The notes: generated by a model not told the origin, from the sequence alone. DNA of 64,000 bases from Scleropages formosus (GCF_900964775.1 NC_041815.1:13047443-13111442), one strand, 5' to 3'. Positions 20,986 to 32,811 are shown, counted from the stretch's first letter. Numbers and translations: made by a program.

Positions 20986-22389
20986 ATCATAAGATCAGTA
21001 TATTTTTGAATCTGAATGGCATTTTTTTGGATCATGGGAGGGTGTACAAACCCAGAGAAAACATGTTAAGCACTCACAGGCAGAACTTGGATTCTCTCAT
21101 CCTGGAATCAAGATGCAACAGCTCTGCTATAAAACTGCAACAGGAAGTTCCTAGGTAACACTCACCACAGACAACTTCCTGTTTATTAAGTAAAGTACTC
21201 TTGAAGGGATACACTTTATCAGGCTATGCTGAAAACAAGAGTGTTAGTCTATACATGTTCTAGTGCTTCTCATTGTTTTGGAAAGCTGACTCTCTAAGGT
21301 CCTTTCGGGGTGTGTGTCCAGGTTAAATCTTGATCCTCAGTCTCAGAAGATCACTTGCAATTGCTGAAGTCTACCAGTGCCACAAGTAACTGTACAAGCT
21401 AACAGCCTTAAATATACCACACACACACCATCTGAAACCACTTGTCCCATACAGGGTCATGGGGAGCCGGAGCTTAACTCAGCGACACAGGGCATAAGGC
21501 TGGAGGGGGAGGGAACACACCCAGGACAGGACGCCAGTGCGTCACAAGGCCCCCCAAGCGGGACTCAAACCCCAGACCCACCGGAAAGCAGGACCTGATC
21601 CAACCTGCTGCACCACCGCATCCCCCTTTAAATACACCATTACAGTGCAAAATTAACAATGAAATTGTCCAGGTTCCTGCAAAAATCAGTATATACTCAG
21701 ACATCATGGAAAGGAGCAATTTTTGGGTACATTGCTTAGGAACACTTGCTGTTTCATTCATTCGTGTCAGACATGTTTGAACAAAGGAGGACAGGCAGGT
21801 TGAATTGGAAGTTAAGATAATTAGAAAACAAAGTCCTACTATTATTCCTCACCTCTAACTCCAAATTACTTGTCAAGTTTAAAGGACTCTTTGCAGTCAC
21901 ACAGTGAGTAAGGGATGTAGAGTATGAGGTCAATTAGAACGACAGGTAATGTGTAAGAGTTGGGTCATCTCAGTTTGTTAAAATAGTAGTATGAGTAAAT
22001 TCACACATTCCTTGCAATGCTTAACCTGGACAAAGTCAAACTTGGACCACTGGCACCAAACGTCACAGAATCTATCCCAGTCTTTTTTGATATCAGGCTG
22101 TATACAGCACATCAAGAGGACACAAGTTACCAGCAGAGATTCCTGATGTATTCTGTTCCCTCCCAAGACAAACCCATTTCAGTAAAACACCACATGTAAC
22201 TCAAACCATGGATAGCGGTTTGTGGTCACCTCTATTGCCTTCACATCAACCAATAAAAAGTGGTGAAAGATAAATTGATAAAATGAGGAAGATGGGAGTC
22301 ACAGAGGAATCGTGAAGTATGTGGAGTAGCCCTTTAGCACCTTTGCCTAAACCTGATGCCTTGGTTCCCCTTCTATGTTGATTACACAG
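20986..22389. other. Spacer D of unit 2, noncoding
   Basis: 20986-21400 has no recognised gene; it includes a worn SINE-like patch near 21035-21095. 21700-22060 is homologous to 5725-6030 of unit 1. 22060-22390 is unique here and no gene is seen. Confidence 0.6.
21420..21627 (-). mobile_element. SINE1 copy
   Basis: Short (CA)n, then the SINE1 reverse complement with several substitutions. Imperfect target duplication TTAAATATACCA / TTAAATACACCA. Confidence 0.85.
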
Positions 22390-23175
22390 AGACAAATGCA
22401 GCTCCAAAGTTCTGTCTTGTCAGGCCTTCCTGCAACTGTCATCAAACCTCTACAGCTGATACAGAACGCTGCTCCCCGAGTTGTGTTTGACTTGCCAAAA
22501 CATTCCCATGTATCTCCTCTACTCGTTTCTCTGCACTGGTTTCCCATTGCTGCCCAGTCCAAAGACCCTGGCTCTGGCCTACAGATTCATCAGTAGAACG
22601 GCTCACTGCTATTTACAAGACTTGATCAACCGCTACACCCCAGTCAGATCACTTCGCTTGTTTGTTTCTACCCGCTTGGTGGTCCCACGCATGAAAGGCA
22701 AAGCATGGAGGTCCTCGGTTCTGGCTCTGTTGTGATGAAACGACCTCCCCCCTCACTCAGAACTGCTGAAACTCTGTCCACATTTAAAAAGGGTCTTAAA
22801 CATCGCCTCTTCCAGACTCACATTTCCCATGATTTCTTAAGCTTATTTTAGGTGTAAATGTTCATTCACTATAACTTTATGATCATGCCCAGATAAACCT
22901 TTACACAGCCGCTACTCTTGTATGGTATGTAAATGTCTGTGTATCTCAAAAAAAAAAAAGTTCTGGGAGGGTGATCAGAAATCATTTATTCTGAGTTTTC
23001 TGTAGCTACTCACATGATGAACATTGGTGTATATAGTGGAAAGAAACAAAAACTTTACTTTAGAATTACATGTCTGCAACTATGTCTCTCTTTCTCCTTG
23101 TAATGCACAAATTGTATTTTTCTGAGGTACATCACTTTGGAGGATAGCGACTGCTGAATAAACAAATGTAAATCT
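22390..23175 (+). mobile_element. L2-type LINE 3' end
   Basis: It encodes the C-terminal end of an L2-type RT protein: LSGLPATVIKPLQLIQNAAP, HVSPLLVSLHWFP, ALAYRFISRTAHCYLQDLI, then after a shift WNDLPPSLRTAETLSTFKKG. The 3' untranslated region ends CATCACTTTGGAGGATAGCGACTGCTGAATAAACAAATG. It is 5' truncated and has stops and shifts. Its terminal sequence resembles the SINE2 and SINE3 tails. A second copy of just the 3' end lies at 29865-30155. Confidence 0.85.
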
Positions 23176-24116
23176 AAATAATAAAAATAGCATTATAACA
23201 AGAAAAGGATTGGAAATTATTCATTTATTCATTTATCCATTCGTTCATTCAGTCCAGTTCTGATTGAATCAGTATCTCTAGTAATTCAGTTAAAGTGTGT
23301 TTAATTTGTTTTTAGTGTACTACTAGATAGCACAGGATACAAAATCTGTACTAATATTGTTCTCATACTTACACACTTATGAAACGTGTTTTGTATAGAT
23401 ATTCTTATAAAATAAAATTTTCTGAATTGCTGTCACACAATCAAGGATATGCTGTATAACCAAAAATTATCTAACTGAAGTTCTCTAGTTTCACTAATTA
23501 GGCACTGGCTACAGAATGGTGTGCTTTCCAAATCAGACTGTGGTCCAGCAGTTTTACCCTTAGGAATACTTTTGTGCAGCAGTATGAAAATTATTATGGT
23601 TGCTGTTGACATTGGAACTGAGTTCAAAAAGGTTTGGAGAACTCTCTCCTGCGAGACACTGTTAACAACTGACACCCCACACCACAGGGATTGTGCTTTG
23701 ATTTCTTTGAACAAAAGTTTGGAAAACTAAACTGGACTGTCTGAGGTTTTCTTTAGTTTTTGTGAAAGTAGCATTAGACCCTGTATGAAGCTGAAACAGA
23801 TTACATCCCAGAATTTCATAATTAACCATTATTTATGCATTTCTTATAAATAAGTTGATTGAAAAAGAATTAAATATGTATACATGTGTTAGGTTTTCTT
23901 AATAATGTGTTGTAAAGCGCAATGCATTTTTATTATTGTTAATCAAATAGGCAAACGCATCAACCATACTGTATACAAGTAAAAAATACAGGTATATATA
24001 CAGGAATCATAAAATATGGTGTCATAATAGTTATGATATTAAAGGCTTGTGCATGAGAGTCAAAGCAAACAGTTAAAGGATTGTGGGAAGTCCTTAGGGA
24101 ACATGACCACTATGCT
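23176..24116. other. Intergenic DNA upstream of B2
   Basis: AT-rich sequence without a recognised gene or repeat. A 93-codon minus-strand frame at 23433-23714 has no motif I recognise and is probably chance. Confidence 0.5.
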
Positions 24117-24503
24117 ATGTATAAATTAAGCTCTGTGGCAACACACAAATATTTCATGTTTTCAAGCACCCTTCGACAGGCACAGCGGATGAGAAACAGT
24201 GGAAGAAAGTAAAAGGAAATACCATCAACAGGTATGACGTGTGCTGGTTTGAACTAAAATATGATGAATGGTGTTACATGTTTTAGTTTGGCATTTTAGT
24301 TAAATTTATAAAACAATTGCATATGCACTGGACTATGCAACTTTTTTAATATGGTTTAAATCTCAACATAGGTGTGACAATGGACAAGTGGTAGATGTCA
24401 TGATCACACGTCTTATCCCCTAACCTCCCACCACAACCCACATATTTGAAAAGTTACACCCTAAACCTCTGTGTCATATTTTTCTCTGTCAAACACATTT
24501 CAG
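24117..24503 (+). promoter_or_regulatory. B2 promoter, 5' noncoding exon and intron (inferred)
   Basis: A TATA-like GTATAAAT lies at about 24118-24125. A candidate first exon ends at CAACAG with donor GTATGACG (exon end 24231), and the acceptor CATTTCAG ends at 24503. The 272-bp intron puts the ATG 20 bases into the next exon. This is the usual layout for vertebrate odorant receptor genes. The acceptor region is repeated before B1 and B5. Confidence 0.5.
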
Positions 24504-24522
24504 GTCAAGAAACCAAAGTGAC

Positions 24523-25506
24523 ATGGCTGAAGAACTTCCTCAAGCCAACTTCTCACATACCAGGTTCATTTTTGAAGGATTTCCAGAACTCTACAAGTAC
24601 AGGCGGTTGCTATTCTTGCCATTTTCTTTAATTTATATGCTGACCATATTTGGCAATTCATTAATAGTGATTGTCATTAAAAAAGGTCAGAATTTGCACA
24701 GCCCCATGTATTTACTTATGTCTTCCTTAGCCATTGTGAACATAATTGTCCCTACAGTGATTGTGCCAAATATGCTTTTAGGTTTTCTGTTTGACTGGAA
24801 TGAAATCTCCTTGGAAGGATGCTTAACTCAGATGTTTCTCACTCACTTCTTTTCCTCCGTGGAGTCTACTGTCCTCCTGGCTATGGCCTTGGACCGACTA
24901 GTGGCCATTTGCAATCCATTGCGCTATGTGGAAATTGTGAACACTGCTGCGCTTGTAAAGTTTGTAGCCCTGACCTTGATAAGGAGCGGCTTGATCATGT
25001 CTATCTTAGTAGCTTTGGCCCGCTCTTTGACATTCTGTAGCTCAAACATCATCAGGCACAGCTACTGCGACCACATGGCCCTTGTCAGTCTGGCATGTGG
25101 AAATAAGGATAAGAATGACAGCATAGGCCTAGCAGTGATTGTTGTTTTTGTTGGCATTGACATTTCCATCATTGCCGTCTCATACATGCGGATTTTGAGC
25201 GTTGTTCTGCACGCTGCAGAAGCTGAGGACCGCTGGAAAGCATTCCACACCTGCAGTACTCACTTGCTTGTTATTATGTCTTTCTACCTGGTAGGGAGCG
25301 TTACATTTCTGTCACATAACATCGGCATTGATATTGCAACAGACATTAACACCTTTTTAGGTATACTGTACATAATTTTTCCTGCTACTGTAAACCCAAT
25401 TATTTATGGAGTCCGGACCAAGGAAATAAGGAATGCCATTCTAAAAATATTCAAGGTGAGTTCTAATAAAGTGATAAATATAAATGTGTCAGCAGTGAAA
25501 GTTTAA
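24523..25506 (+). CDS. Olfactory receptor B2, class I (OR51/52-like), intact
   Basis: A 327-residue odorant receptor of a second subfamily, clearly diverged from the A genes. It has an N-glycosylation site N9-F-S, N45 in TM1, LHSPMYLL at 58-65, MALDRLVAICNPLRY from about 121, SYCDHMALVSLACG in the second extracellular loop, KAFHTCSTHLLV at the start of TM6 and VNPIIYGVRTKEIR in TM7. The C-terminal tail is longer than in A, ending NVSAVKV. It lies about 4.9 kb downstream of A2 in the same direction. It is the only intact B gene in the window; all four others are broken. Seven hydrophobic segments are evident. Confidence 0.95.
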   Translation: MAEELPQANFSHTRFIFEGFPELYKYRRLLFLPFSLIYMLTIFGNSLIVIVIKKGQNLHSPMYLLMSSLAIVNIIVPTVIVPNMLLGFLFDWNEISLEGCLTQMFLTHFFSSVESTVLLAMALDRLVAICNPLRYVEIVNTAALVKFVALTLIRSGLIMSILVALARSLTFCSSNIIRHSYCDHMALVSLACGNKDKNDSIGLAVIVVFVGIDISIIAVSYMRILSVVLHAAEAEDRWKAFHTCSTHLLVIMSFYLVGSVTFLSHNIGIDIATDINTFLGILYIIFPATVNPIIYGVRTKEIRNAILKIFKVSSNKVININVSAVKV

Positions 25507-28194
25507 TCTACTCGACTGTATTTTGTACAGTAAAATCTTGTAATTCATGCCAACCTCCCTTTCAGATATTAGCTTCAGTTTCTTTGTTGCCGGCATTCAA
25601 AATATTTGCATGACATTGCAAGTACAAACAAAAACCATATACCATTAATCTGAAAAATATGCTGAGAAGAAATTGAAACATAAAAGGAATTATGCTTTAT
25701 TCCCGCTTTTTCAGTTTCCTATGTCAGATAAAGTTTAAATTTTTAAAAAACAAAACATATAGGTTTCTCAAATAAGTAATTTTGGGTCTGCTGAGAGTCT
25801 GTTGACTCTCATACAATCACATCAAAACAGTTTGAGGATAAAGAGAATCTGTTGTAGTTTGAGAAAAGGTTCATCTCGACTGTGGTATGCTGTACCAGTG
25901 CGAACTGCTGCCTTAGATTTCCATCAATGACATCAAGCATTGTACCAATACTGGCTGAAGTTTAACCTCCTTCTCCTTATAGTGCATACACTGACTTCAG
26001 TTGAAGCCCTATCCAATACAATTACAACACATGATATCCCTAATTACCAATGTGGCCTAAACACCAAAGCACATATTAACTAAAACCAAATGGTACAGAG
26101 AAATGATTGCATTTTAATTTTTCATTAAGCTGAAACAATACCTAAAATTCCACTCTTTTACAAATGGGATATGAACCAACACATCCCTGGGCATCAGCAA
26201 CTTTTCCCTATAAAAGCTTCAGCTGATGACACAATGAATACATTGTTACAGCACAGTTTAAAATTCAGTAGGAGCTGAGAATGAAGTTTGTCAGATTTTT
26301 ACAGTATATTAAAAGAATTCATTCTTTTAAAATAGCCGGTTGTTTGAAATGTACAGTATAAAAACACATGAATGTTCATAAAAAAAATAAAATTTCCTGA
26401 AGAAAACATTTTCTAATGCTGAATGTGAATTAGTATGTGCTCATATGTTAGAAAACCTTAACAAAATTCGCTAGTGCTGAAATTCACTCACATTAAATCC
26501 ATATCTTTACATTTGTAAAAAAAAAAAAAATTAAAATGTGGCTTTCATTTCACCTGTAAGGCTGAAATGACACATCTTTCATCAGATGAACCCTCAGAGG
26601 ACACTTATTTTGTGAAAAGTCAATAGTTTTATCTCAAGATTAATTTTCTTCCCAAAGTACTCACTTGTACTGAAAGTCTCAAAAAAGATATATATTTTAT
26701 ATTTCATGTTTGATTAAAATAAAGTATATTTTCAGCTAATTTTAAGTACTTGTAGAAAATCCATGCTATAAACTTGAAAACAAATTATATTATGGATTTT
26801 AATGCTGTAATCTAAAATTTGTCATAAATGACTATCTTAATGAAATTATTTACCTAAAAACAAGAATTATTACATAGTACTTATTGCGTATACAGTATAT
26901 TTTCACATTAATGAATAAAGTTATTTCACAGAAGCATCTTGTCCAGGGGTACGCTATCCTACATCCCCTGCTTCTTGCCTCACTGAGACCCTGCATTTCA
27001 CCTGCATTTCCATGTCACGTCAGCTGAGTTGGAAGCAAGCGGTTACTCATAACATATGGGTGGATACATAGATATTTTAATTTTTTAATTCTTTCAGTGT
27101 AAGTGGCATTGACTTCTGTTCATTGTAATTGAATTTATGACAACCATGAAAATATACAATAAATTAATGCAATCTAAAAAAAAAAAACAGCAGTTTATTG
27201 TATTTTAATACTGTATAATATAACAATGAAGTCTGAAACCATTGCTCAGCTTCCAAGCATGCAGGGCCTTTCTGAGAGCAAAACTGTCCGCGGTCAATAA
27301 ATAGGAGGATAGTCCTGTGTTTCTGTCTGAAGGCTCTCTTCTAGGGAATACCATAGGTAATAAAAAGGGAAACCTAAGGGACTCAATGTACAGCACGCAA
27401 CAGATACGTTATGAGGACCAGTGATCAACAAGGATGTGTCCTAATCACTTCTTGCACCACTGTTAACACAATTAGGCTGCAACTTTTAAATGACCAGCAG
27501 AAGGAAAAACAACACTCATGGGTAATCCTTGAAAGCAGAAAACTAGTTCCATCAAAACACCTGAACCTAATTTTTTAAAACCCTTATACATTAATCAGGG
27601 AACACTTGTTAAAGAGAGTGCCAACTTGGGAAAAACGAAACAACTTTTTTACTGGCATTTATAAGTTCCAGATTCTCTCAGTGTCAGTACAATAACCATT
27701 TCTCACCATTTAATTAAATTTCTGTTGCTTAAATCAAAATATTAACAGTGTTAATTTTTCACAGAAAATTTTATTGGTGGAAAAATATTCAGAGACATCT
27801 AGTCGTGATGAAACAGGATAAAACAAACAGGCTTCGGATTCCATTTCAGTGGAAGTGAAATATACATTAAATTGAGTGGTCACATTTTGTACCACATTTC
27901 ATTCCACAAATACCACATTTTGTATTGCTGCACAAAATCAAAAACCACCAAGGTGGTGCAGGGAGAAGCCCTGATGCCTCATCACTTGTAGGTTGTGAGT
28001 TCAGATCTGTCTTTTGTTTATGGATATCACCAAGGTTTTCTGGCTTCCTGCCACATTCCAAAAATATATTTCACATGGGTCTAAAATGTCCTTTATGTGT
28101 GGATGATATTACTATTAAAAGGGCTTTTCACAGGGTGTACATTGACTTACATATTCTGGTTCCTGGAATGGACTCTAAATCACCAAAGCCTAAA
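25507..28194. other. Tail segment T of unit 2 and following DNA
   Basis: 25507-27640 is homologous to the tails at 51060-48950 (-), 41040-39450 (-) and 6619-8470 (+), though unit 1 lacks the first 700 bp. It carries none of the SINEs found in the others. 27640-27900 is unique AT-rich DNA. 27948-28175 looks like a very worn tRNA-headed SINE (AGGTGGTGCAGGGAGAAGCC). No gene is seen. Confidence 0.6.
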
Positions 28195-28203
28195 ATGGCA
28201 TAA

Positions 28204-28206
<3 letters not shown>

Positions 28207-28265
<59 letters not shown>

Positions 28266-28498
28266 ACGCACACGCACACGCACACACACACACACACACT
28301 TTCAGAACCGCTTGTCCCATACAGGGTCGCAGGGAACCGGAGCCTACCCAGTAACACAGGGCGTAAAGCCGGAGAGGGAGGGGGACACACCCAGGGCAGG
28401 ACACCAGTCCATCACAAGGCACCCCAAGCAGGACTCGAACCCCAGACCCACCAGAGAGAAGGACCATGATCCAACCCACTGCGCCACCGCACCCCCCG
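28207..28498 (-). mobile_element. SINE1 copy with long (CA)n/(CACACG)n tract
   Basis: A CA/CG dinucleotide tract of about 95 bp (28205-28300) continues into a full SINE1 reverse complement. The target-site duplication AATGGCATAATCA lies at 28194-28206 and 28499-28511. Confidence 0.93.
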
Positions 28499-28623
28499 AA
28501 TGGCATAATCAGTTACTGAGAATAGATTAATGAACTTACAGTAGTACATTATATTTTCTATCAATTACATAATTATTAAATGTGAAATGATAATATAATA
28601 ATTGTCACTGTTATGACACTGAC

Positions 28624-28845
28624 ATGGGGGATATGGTGGTGCAGTGGGTTGGACTGGGTCCTGCTCTCTGGTGGATCTGGGGTTCGAGTCCTACTTGGGG
28701 TGCCTTTTGACGGACTGGTATCCTGTCCTGGGTGTGTCCCCTCCCCTTCCAGCCTTATGCCCTTTGTTGCCGGGTTAGGCTCCGGCTCCCTGCGACCCCA
28801 TATAGGACAAGCAGTTTCAGACAAGGTGTGTGTGTGTGTGTACAA
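28624..28845 (+). mobile_element. SINE1 copy, diverged
   Basis: The head reads GGATATGGTGGTGCAGTGGG and the B box GGTTCGAGTCC is intact. There are many substitutions and a short TG tail, so it is older than its neighbours. Confidence 0.85.
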
Positions 28846-28904
28846 TTACATTATGTATTGTATAAAGAAAATATATCTGTTTACAATATGATGTCAGTAC
28901 ATAG

Positions 28905-29112
28905 TCTATAGGATGGCTGGTAGCAGAGTTATTTCTTTTGACCCAAAGGTCAGAGGTTTGAGTCTCACCTCCAGCTGTAGTACCCTTAAGCAAGGTTCTT
29001 AGCCTGAAATTGCTCCAGTGAAATTACCCAGCTGTATAAATAGGTAGATATTTGTGGCTACCTTAACATCTTAAGTCATCTTGCAGAAAAGTGTCAGTTA
29101 AAATACTAAATG
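28905..29112 (+). mobile_element. SINE3 copy
   Basis: Head GGCTGGTAGCAGAGTTATTTC, B-box region GGTTTGAGTCTCACCTCC, body CTTAAGCAAGGTTCTTAGCC and AATTGCTCCAGTGAAATTACC, tail CTTGCAGAAAAGTGTCAGTTAAAATACTAAATG. Confidence 0.8.
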
Positions 29113-29400
29113 TCACGTAAAAACGCAGGAGCACCAGACTCAAGCTGTAAGTGCTGTGGGAGCCAGATGAAATGAAGAGGGTTTTAAGGGCCTAGACTCC
29201 TATTCTGTTTAGGTACTCTTGCTTCTAGCTCAGCTGGCTTGACATGGAAATGCAGGTGACATTCACCCCAGAAAGAAAAAGGAAAGGAAAATACAATTAG
29301 AATTAATTAAACAAACCAAAAAATGTCTGTACCTATAAAAAATGTGTAACTCATACTTTTGCCACATACCATATATACCATAGTATATATACCTTAATGC

Positions 29401-29813
29401 ACACACACACACACATTGAATGAAACCACTTGTCCCAAGCAGGGTCGTAGGGAGTCGGAGCCTAACCCGGCAACACACCCAGGATGGGACGCCAGTCTGT
29501 CACAAGTCACCCCAAACAGGACTTGACCCCCAGACCCACCAGCGAGCAGGATTAGGCCAAACCCACTGTGCCACCACACCCCCCTTAATATACACACACA
29601 CACACACACACACACACTTTCAGAACCGCTTGTCCCTTACAGGGTCACGGGGAACCGGAGCCAACCCGGCAACACAGGGCGCAAGGCCAGAGGGGGAGGG
29701 GAGACACCCAGGACGGGACGCCAGTCTGCCGCAAGGCACCCCAAGTGGGACTCGAACCCCAGACCCACCAGCGAGCAGGACCCGGTCCAACCCACTGCGC
29801 CACCACGCCCCCC
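29401..29813 (-). mobile_element. Two SINE1 copies in tandem at one target site
   Basis: A shortened SINE1 (29401-29582) and a fuller one (29592-29813), each starting with (CA)n. The target CCTTAATA-type sequence occurs before, between and after them, as if the second inserted in the duplicated target of the first. Confidence 0.85.
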
Positions 29814-29864
29814 CCTTAATATACATAGTATAGTATATGTAGTACAGTATATATACTGTGTATA

Positions 29865-30155
29865 TTAAGCCTTCACACAGCTGCTACTCCTGTATTGTAC
29901 ATAATTCTTGTTTGTGTACCTTAAAAAAATTTGTAGGAACATGATCAAGAATCGTCTATTCTGAGTTTTATGCACCTACTCGTGCGATGAACATCAGAGC
30001 ATTTAGTGGAAAGAAACAAACTAACTTTACTTAAGAATCTCACCTCTGTAACTCTGTCTCCCTTTCTCTTAATGTAATGCACAAATTATATTTCTCTGAG
30101 ATGCACATCGCTTTGGAGGAAAGTGTCTGCTAAATGAATAAATGTAAATGTAAAT
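29865..30155 (+). mobile_element. L2-type LINE 3' terminal fragment
   Basis: Homologous to 22900-23175 (CACACAGCTGCTACTCCTGTA... to CATCGCTTTGGAGGAAAGTG...AATGAATAAATGTAA). Only the 3' untranslated end is present, as expected for strong 5' truncation. Confidence 0.8.
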
Positions 30156-30843
30156 ATGGACACTCACTGTGTGGAGATTCACTTATCCGGACTTGAAGTA
30201 TTGTAGCACTCACTCTAGTATTATGACTCTGTTGCCATTTTCTGGATTTTTTGGGCCATAAGTACACCAAAACAACAACAAAATGCATCTGACCCCAGGA
30301 AGCTGAAGAATAAATTGTTAAAAGAGTTTATCTTTATTTCACTCTTTCCTTGTTACTGTCAAAATTGTCAGGAAACTTGTAGTCTATGTATATAAGATTT
30401 CAGCTGAATAGCACCCATAGAATGCTATAAATTTTAAATTGTGAAACATATTACTAAAGATTATTGTTTCATTCAAAAAATTTACTAGAGTTCAGAAGAT
30501 TATTTTACTTTCTCCTACAACATATCTCATAGCAGCTGTCATTTGGGCCTAGAGATTTGGATCTTTGTTTGCTTCTGTGAAAAAAAAAAAAAAAATTAAC
30601 TAGAGGACTTTCCCTTTACCAGGGGAATACAGAACAGTGGATTTAAGCAGCAGCAAGCCTGAGTTATTGAAGTTCTGCGAATGGGAATGTGAGGAGCATA
30701 CTAATTTCAGATACCAAGCTGAACACTTTTCCATCTCAGTTTTTCACCAAGGAGTGACACACTGGAACATACAGTCATAAGTACTTTGCATATTCCTTTA
30801 TTGTCTTTAATGTATTTCAAATTCAAACTGAAATGTAATCCAC
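30156..30843 (+). other. A3 upstream region with diverged block P3
   Basis: AT-rich DNA without a gene. At 30605-30740 a diverged copy of block P is recognisable (TTACCAGGGGAATACAG, then GGATTTAAGCAGCAG). The O/E-like site is altered. Confidence 0.5.
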
Positions 30844-31062
30844 ACACACACACACACACATTTTCAGAACCGCTTGTCCCATATGGGGTCACGGGGAACC
30901 GGAGCCTACCCGGCAACACAGGGCGTAAGGCTGGAGGGGGAGGGGACACACCCAGGACGGGACGCCAGTCCGTCGCAAGGCACCCCAAGCGGGACTCGAA
31001 CCCCAGACCCACCGGAGAGCAGGACCGTAGTCCAACCCACCGCGCCACTGCGCCACCGCGCC
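30844..31062 (-). mobile_element. SINE1 copy
   Basis: (CA)n plus a near-consensus SINE1 reverse complement. Target-site duplication AATGTAATCCA at 30833-30843 and 31063-31073. Confidence 0.94.
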
Positions 31063-31291
31063 AATGTAATCCATATTACCTAAAAAAATGCTGAAGATTT
31101 AAAATATGACAAATATTGCACGATATTACACAGAAATTGTTACTTAAGTATTTTTACAATTATATCATAAAAAAATACTCTAAGGGGGATAAACTTTATT
31201 AGCTTTTCAATGATGTGTTCTTGTGACTGAGTGCAAAAGCAGTTCATATGAAAAAGCTGCATAAATTTTTGTTAAATATTTCCAGTAGAAG

Positions 31292-31506
31292 TAGGGGGTG
31301 CGGTGGCGCAGTGGGTTGGACCGCAGTCCTGCTGTCCGGTGGGTCTGGGGTTCGAGTCCCACTTGGGGTGCCTTGCGGCGGACTGGCGTCCCGTCCTGGG
31401 TGTGTCCCCTTCCCCCTCTGGCCTTACGCCCTGTGTTGCCGGGTAGGCTCCGGTTCCCCGTGACCCCGTAAGGGGCAAGCGGTTCTGAAAATGTGTGTGT
31501 GTGTGT
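31292..31506 (+). mobile_element. SINE1 copy
   Basis: Near-consensus, with A box TGGCGCAGTGGG and B box GGTTCGAGTCC. Target-site duplication ATTTCCAGTAGAAG at 31278-31291 and 31507-31520. Confidence 0.95.
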
Positions 31507-31703
31507 ATTTCCAGTAGAAGCATTTTTCAAGCATTCCAGACAAAAATGGTGTCATATTTTTGTTGTGTATAGTGTACTTGTTTTGATTTAAATTAATAGA
31601 AAAAGAGTGTTATCTTATGTTTTAGTCATTTTACAGAGAACGAGAAAAAAAAACCCTGTTTCTTTCCTTATCCAGGTTTTGTTCAAGATAACAATTCAAC
31701 ATC

Positions 31704-32147
31704 ATGCAAGAATACATTGTCAGAAATTTCTCCCACACAGACTTTGTCCTAATTGGTTTCTCAGGACCAAGAGAGTGGAGACAACTGCTCTTTACCACCT
31801 TTCTCTTCATGCTCTTGCTATCTTTAGCTGCAAACTTAATCCTTATGTTTACCATAATATCACACAAGACCTTGCATTCTCCAATGTATCTGCTGATATG
31901 TGCAATGTCTTTTGTTGACCTCAGTGTAATGATCTTCTGTGTTCCAAACATGCTCTTCAGCCTTCTACTGAACTGGAACCATATATCTCTCTTGGGTTGC
32001 TTGGTTCAGATGTTCTTTGTTCATATAGCTGGTGCCTTCCAGTCTACCATTTTGCTGTGGATGGCACTGGATTGATAGTTTGCCATCTGCACTCCACTCC
32101 ACTAATGAGAACATATGAGGTTCTCCACTTTCCTGAAGTTAATTAAT
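31704..32147 (+). pseudogene. Olfactory receptor A3 pseudogene, 3' half lost
   Basis: The first 123 codons (MQEYIVRNFSHTDFVL through LLWMALD) encode TM1 to TM3 of an A-type receptor. It is clearly more diverged than A1, A2, A4 and A5. The DRF motif is lost to a TGA-TAG pair right after MALD, a second stop follows CTPLH, and the coding similarity ends about 70 bases later where SINE1 sequence begins. TM4 to TM7 are absent. A splice acceptor (TTATCCAG, AG at 31674-31675) precedes the ATG. Confidence 0.93.
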
Positions 32148-32392
32148 ATCCAACCCACTGCACCACATACACACTTTCAGAACCGCTTGCCCCATAAGGG
32201 GTCATGGGGAACCGGAGCCTACCCAGCAACACAGGGCATAAGGCCAAAGGGGACACACCCAGGATGGGACACCAGTCCACCACAAGGCACCCCAAGCGGG
32301 ACTCGAACCCCAGACCCACCAGGGAGCAGGACTGTGGTCCAACCCACTGCACCACCACACCACCCAGCACACCACATACATATATGTATATG

Positions 32393-32455
<63 letters not shown>

Positions 32456-32607
32456 TTAGAACCGCTCATCCCATACAGGGTCACGGGGAACACAGGGGCG
32501 TAAGGCCAGAGGGGGAGGGGACACACCCAGGACAGGAACCCCAGACCCACCGAACAGCAGGACTGTGGCCCAACCCACTGCGCCACTGCGCCACCGCACC
32601 CCCCATA
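32148..32607 (-). mobile_element. Cluster of SINE1 fragments with CA/TA repeats
   Basis: A short SINE head fragment (CCAACCCACTGCACCAC) is followed by a fuller SINE1 reverse complement (about 32170-32366), a TA/CA microsatellite (32378-32452) and another, internally shortened SINE1 (32453-32607). These end gene A3 and lie just left of the inversion junction. Confidence 0.85.
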
Positions 32608-32811
32608 TATACAAAACAAGACCATATACATATATAACATCTAATTATATTTTGAAATGATTATTGATTGATAATATTAATGATTCTGAAAAGGCAGCCC
32701 AGGATTCCTTTTATATCTGATCTTGCAATCTCTATAATTCACAAGAAATAAATCATATAAAGAGCATTATGCATTTTCTTTTTCATACAGACAGAAATAA
32801 AAAAATGGCAA
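32608..32811. other. Inversion junction of the receptor array
   Basis: From about 32645 rightward the sequence is the reverse complement of 3568 and lower coordinates, the 5' flank of A1, including the TATA-like GATATAAAAGG at about 32710. To its left lies plus-oriented A3 debris. The point near 32640 therefore separates the right-pointing and left-pointing arrays. Confidence 0.75.

Noticed and set aside
28097-28354. Long histidine/threonine or cysteine/valine repeat proteins
   Set aside because: Translations of (CA)n and (TG)n microsatellites.
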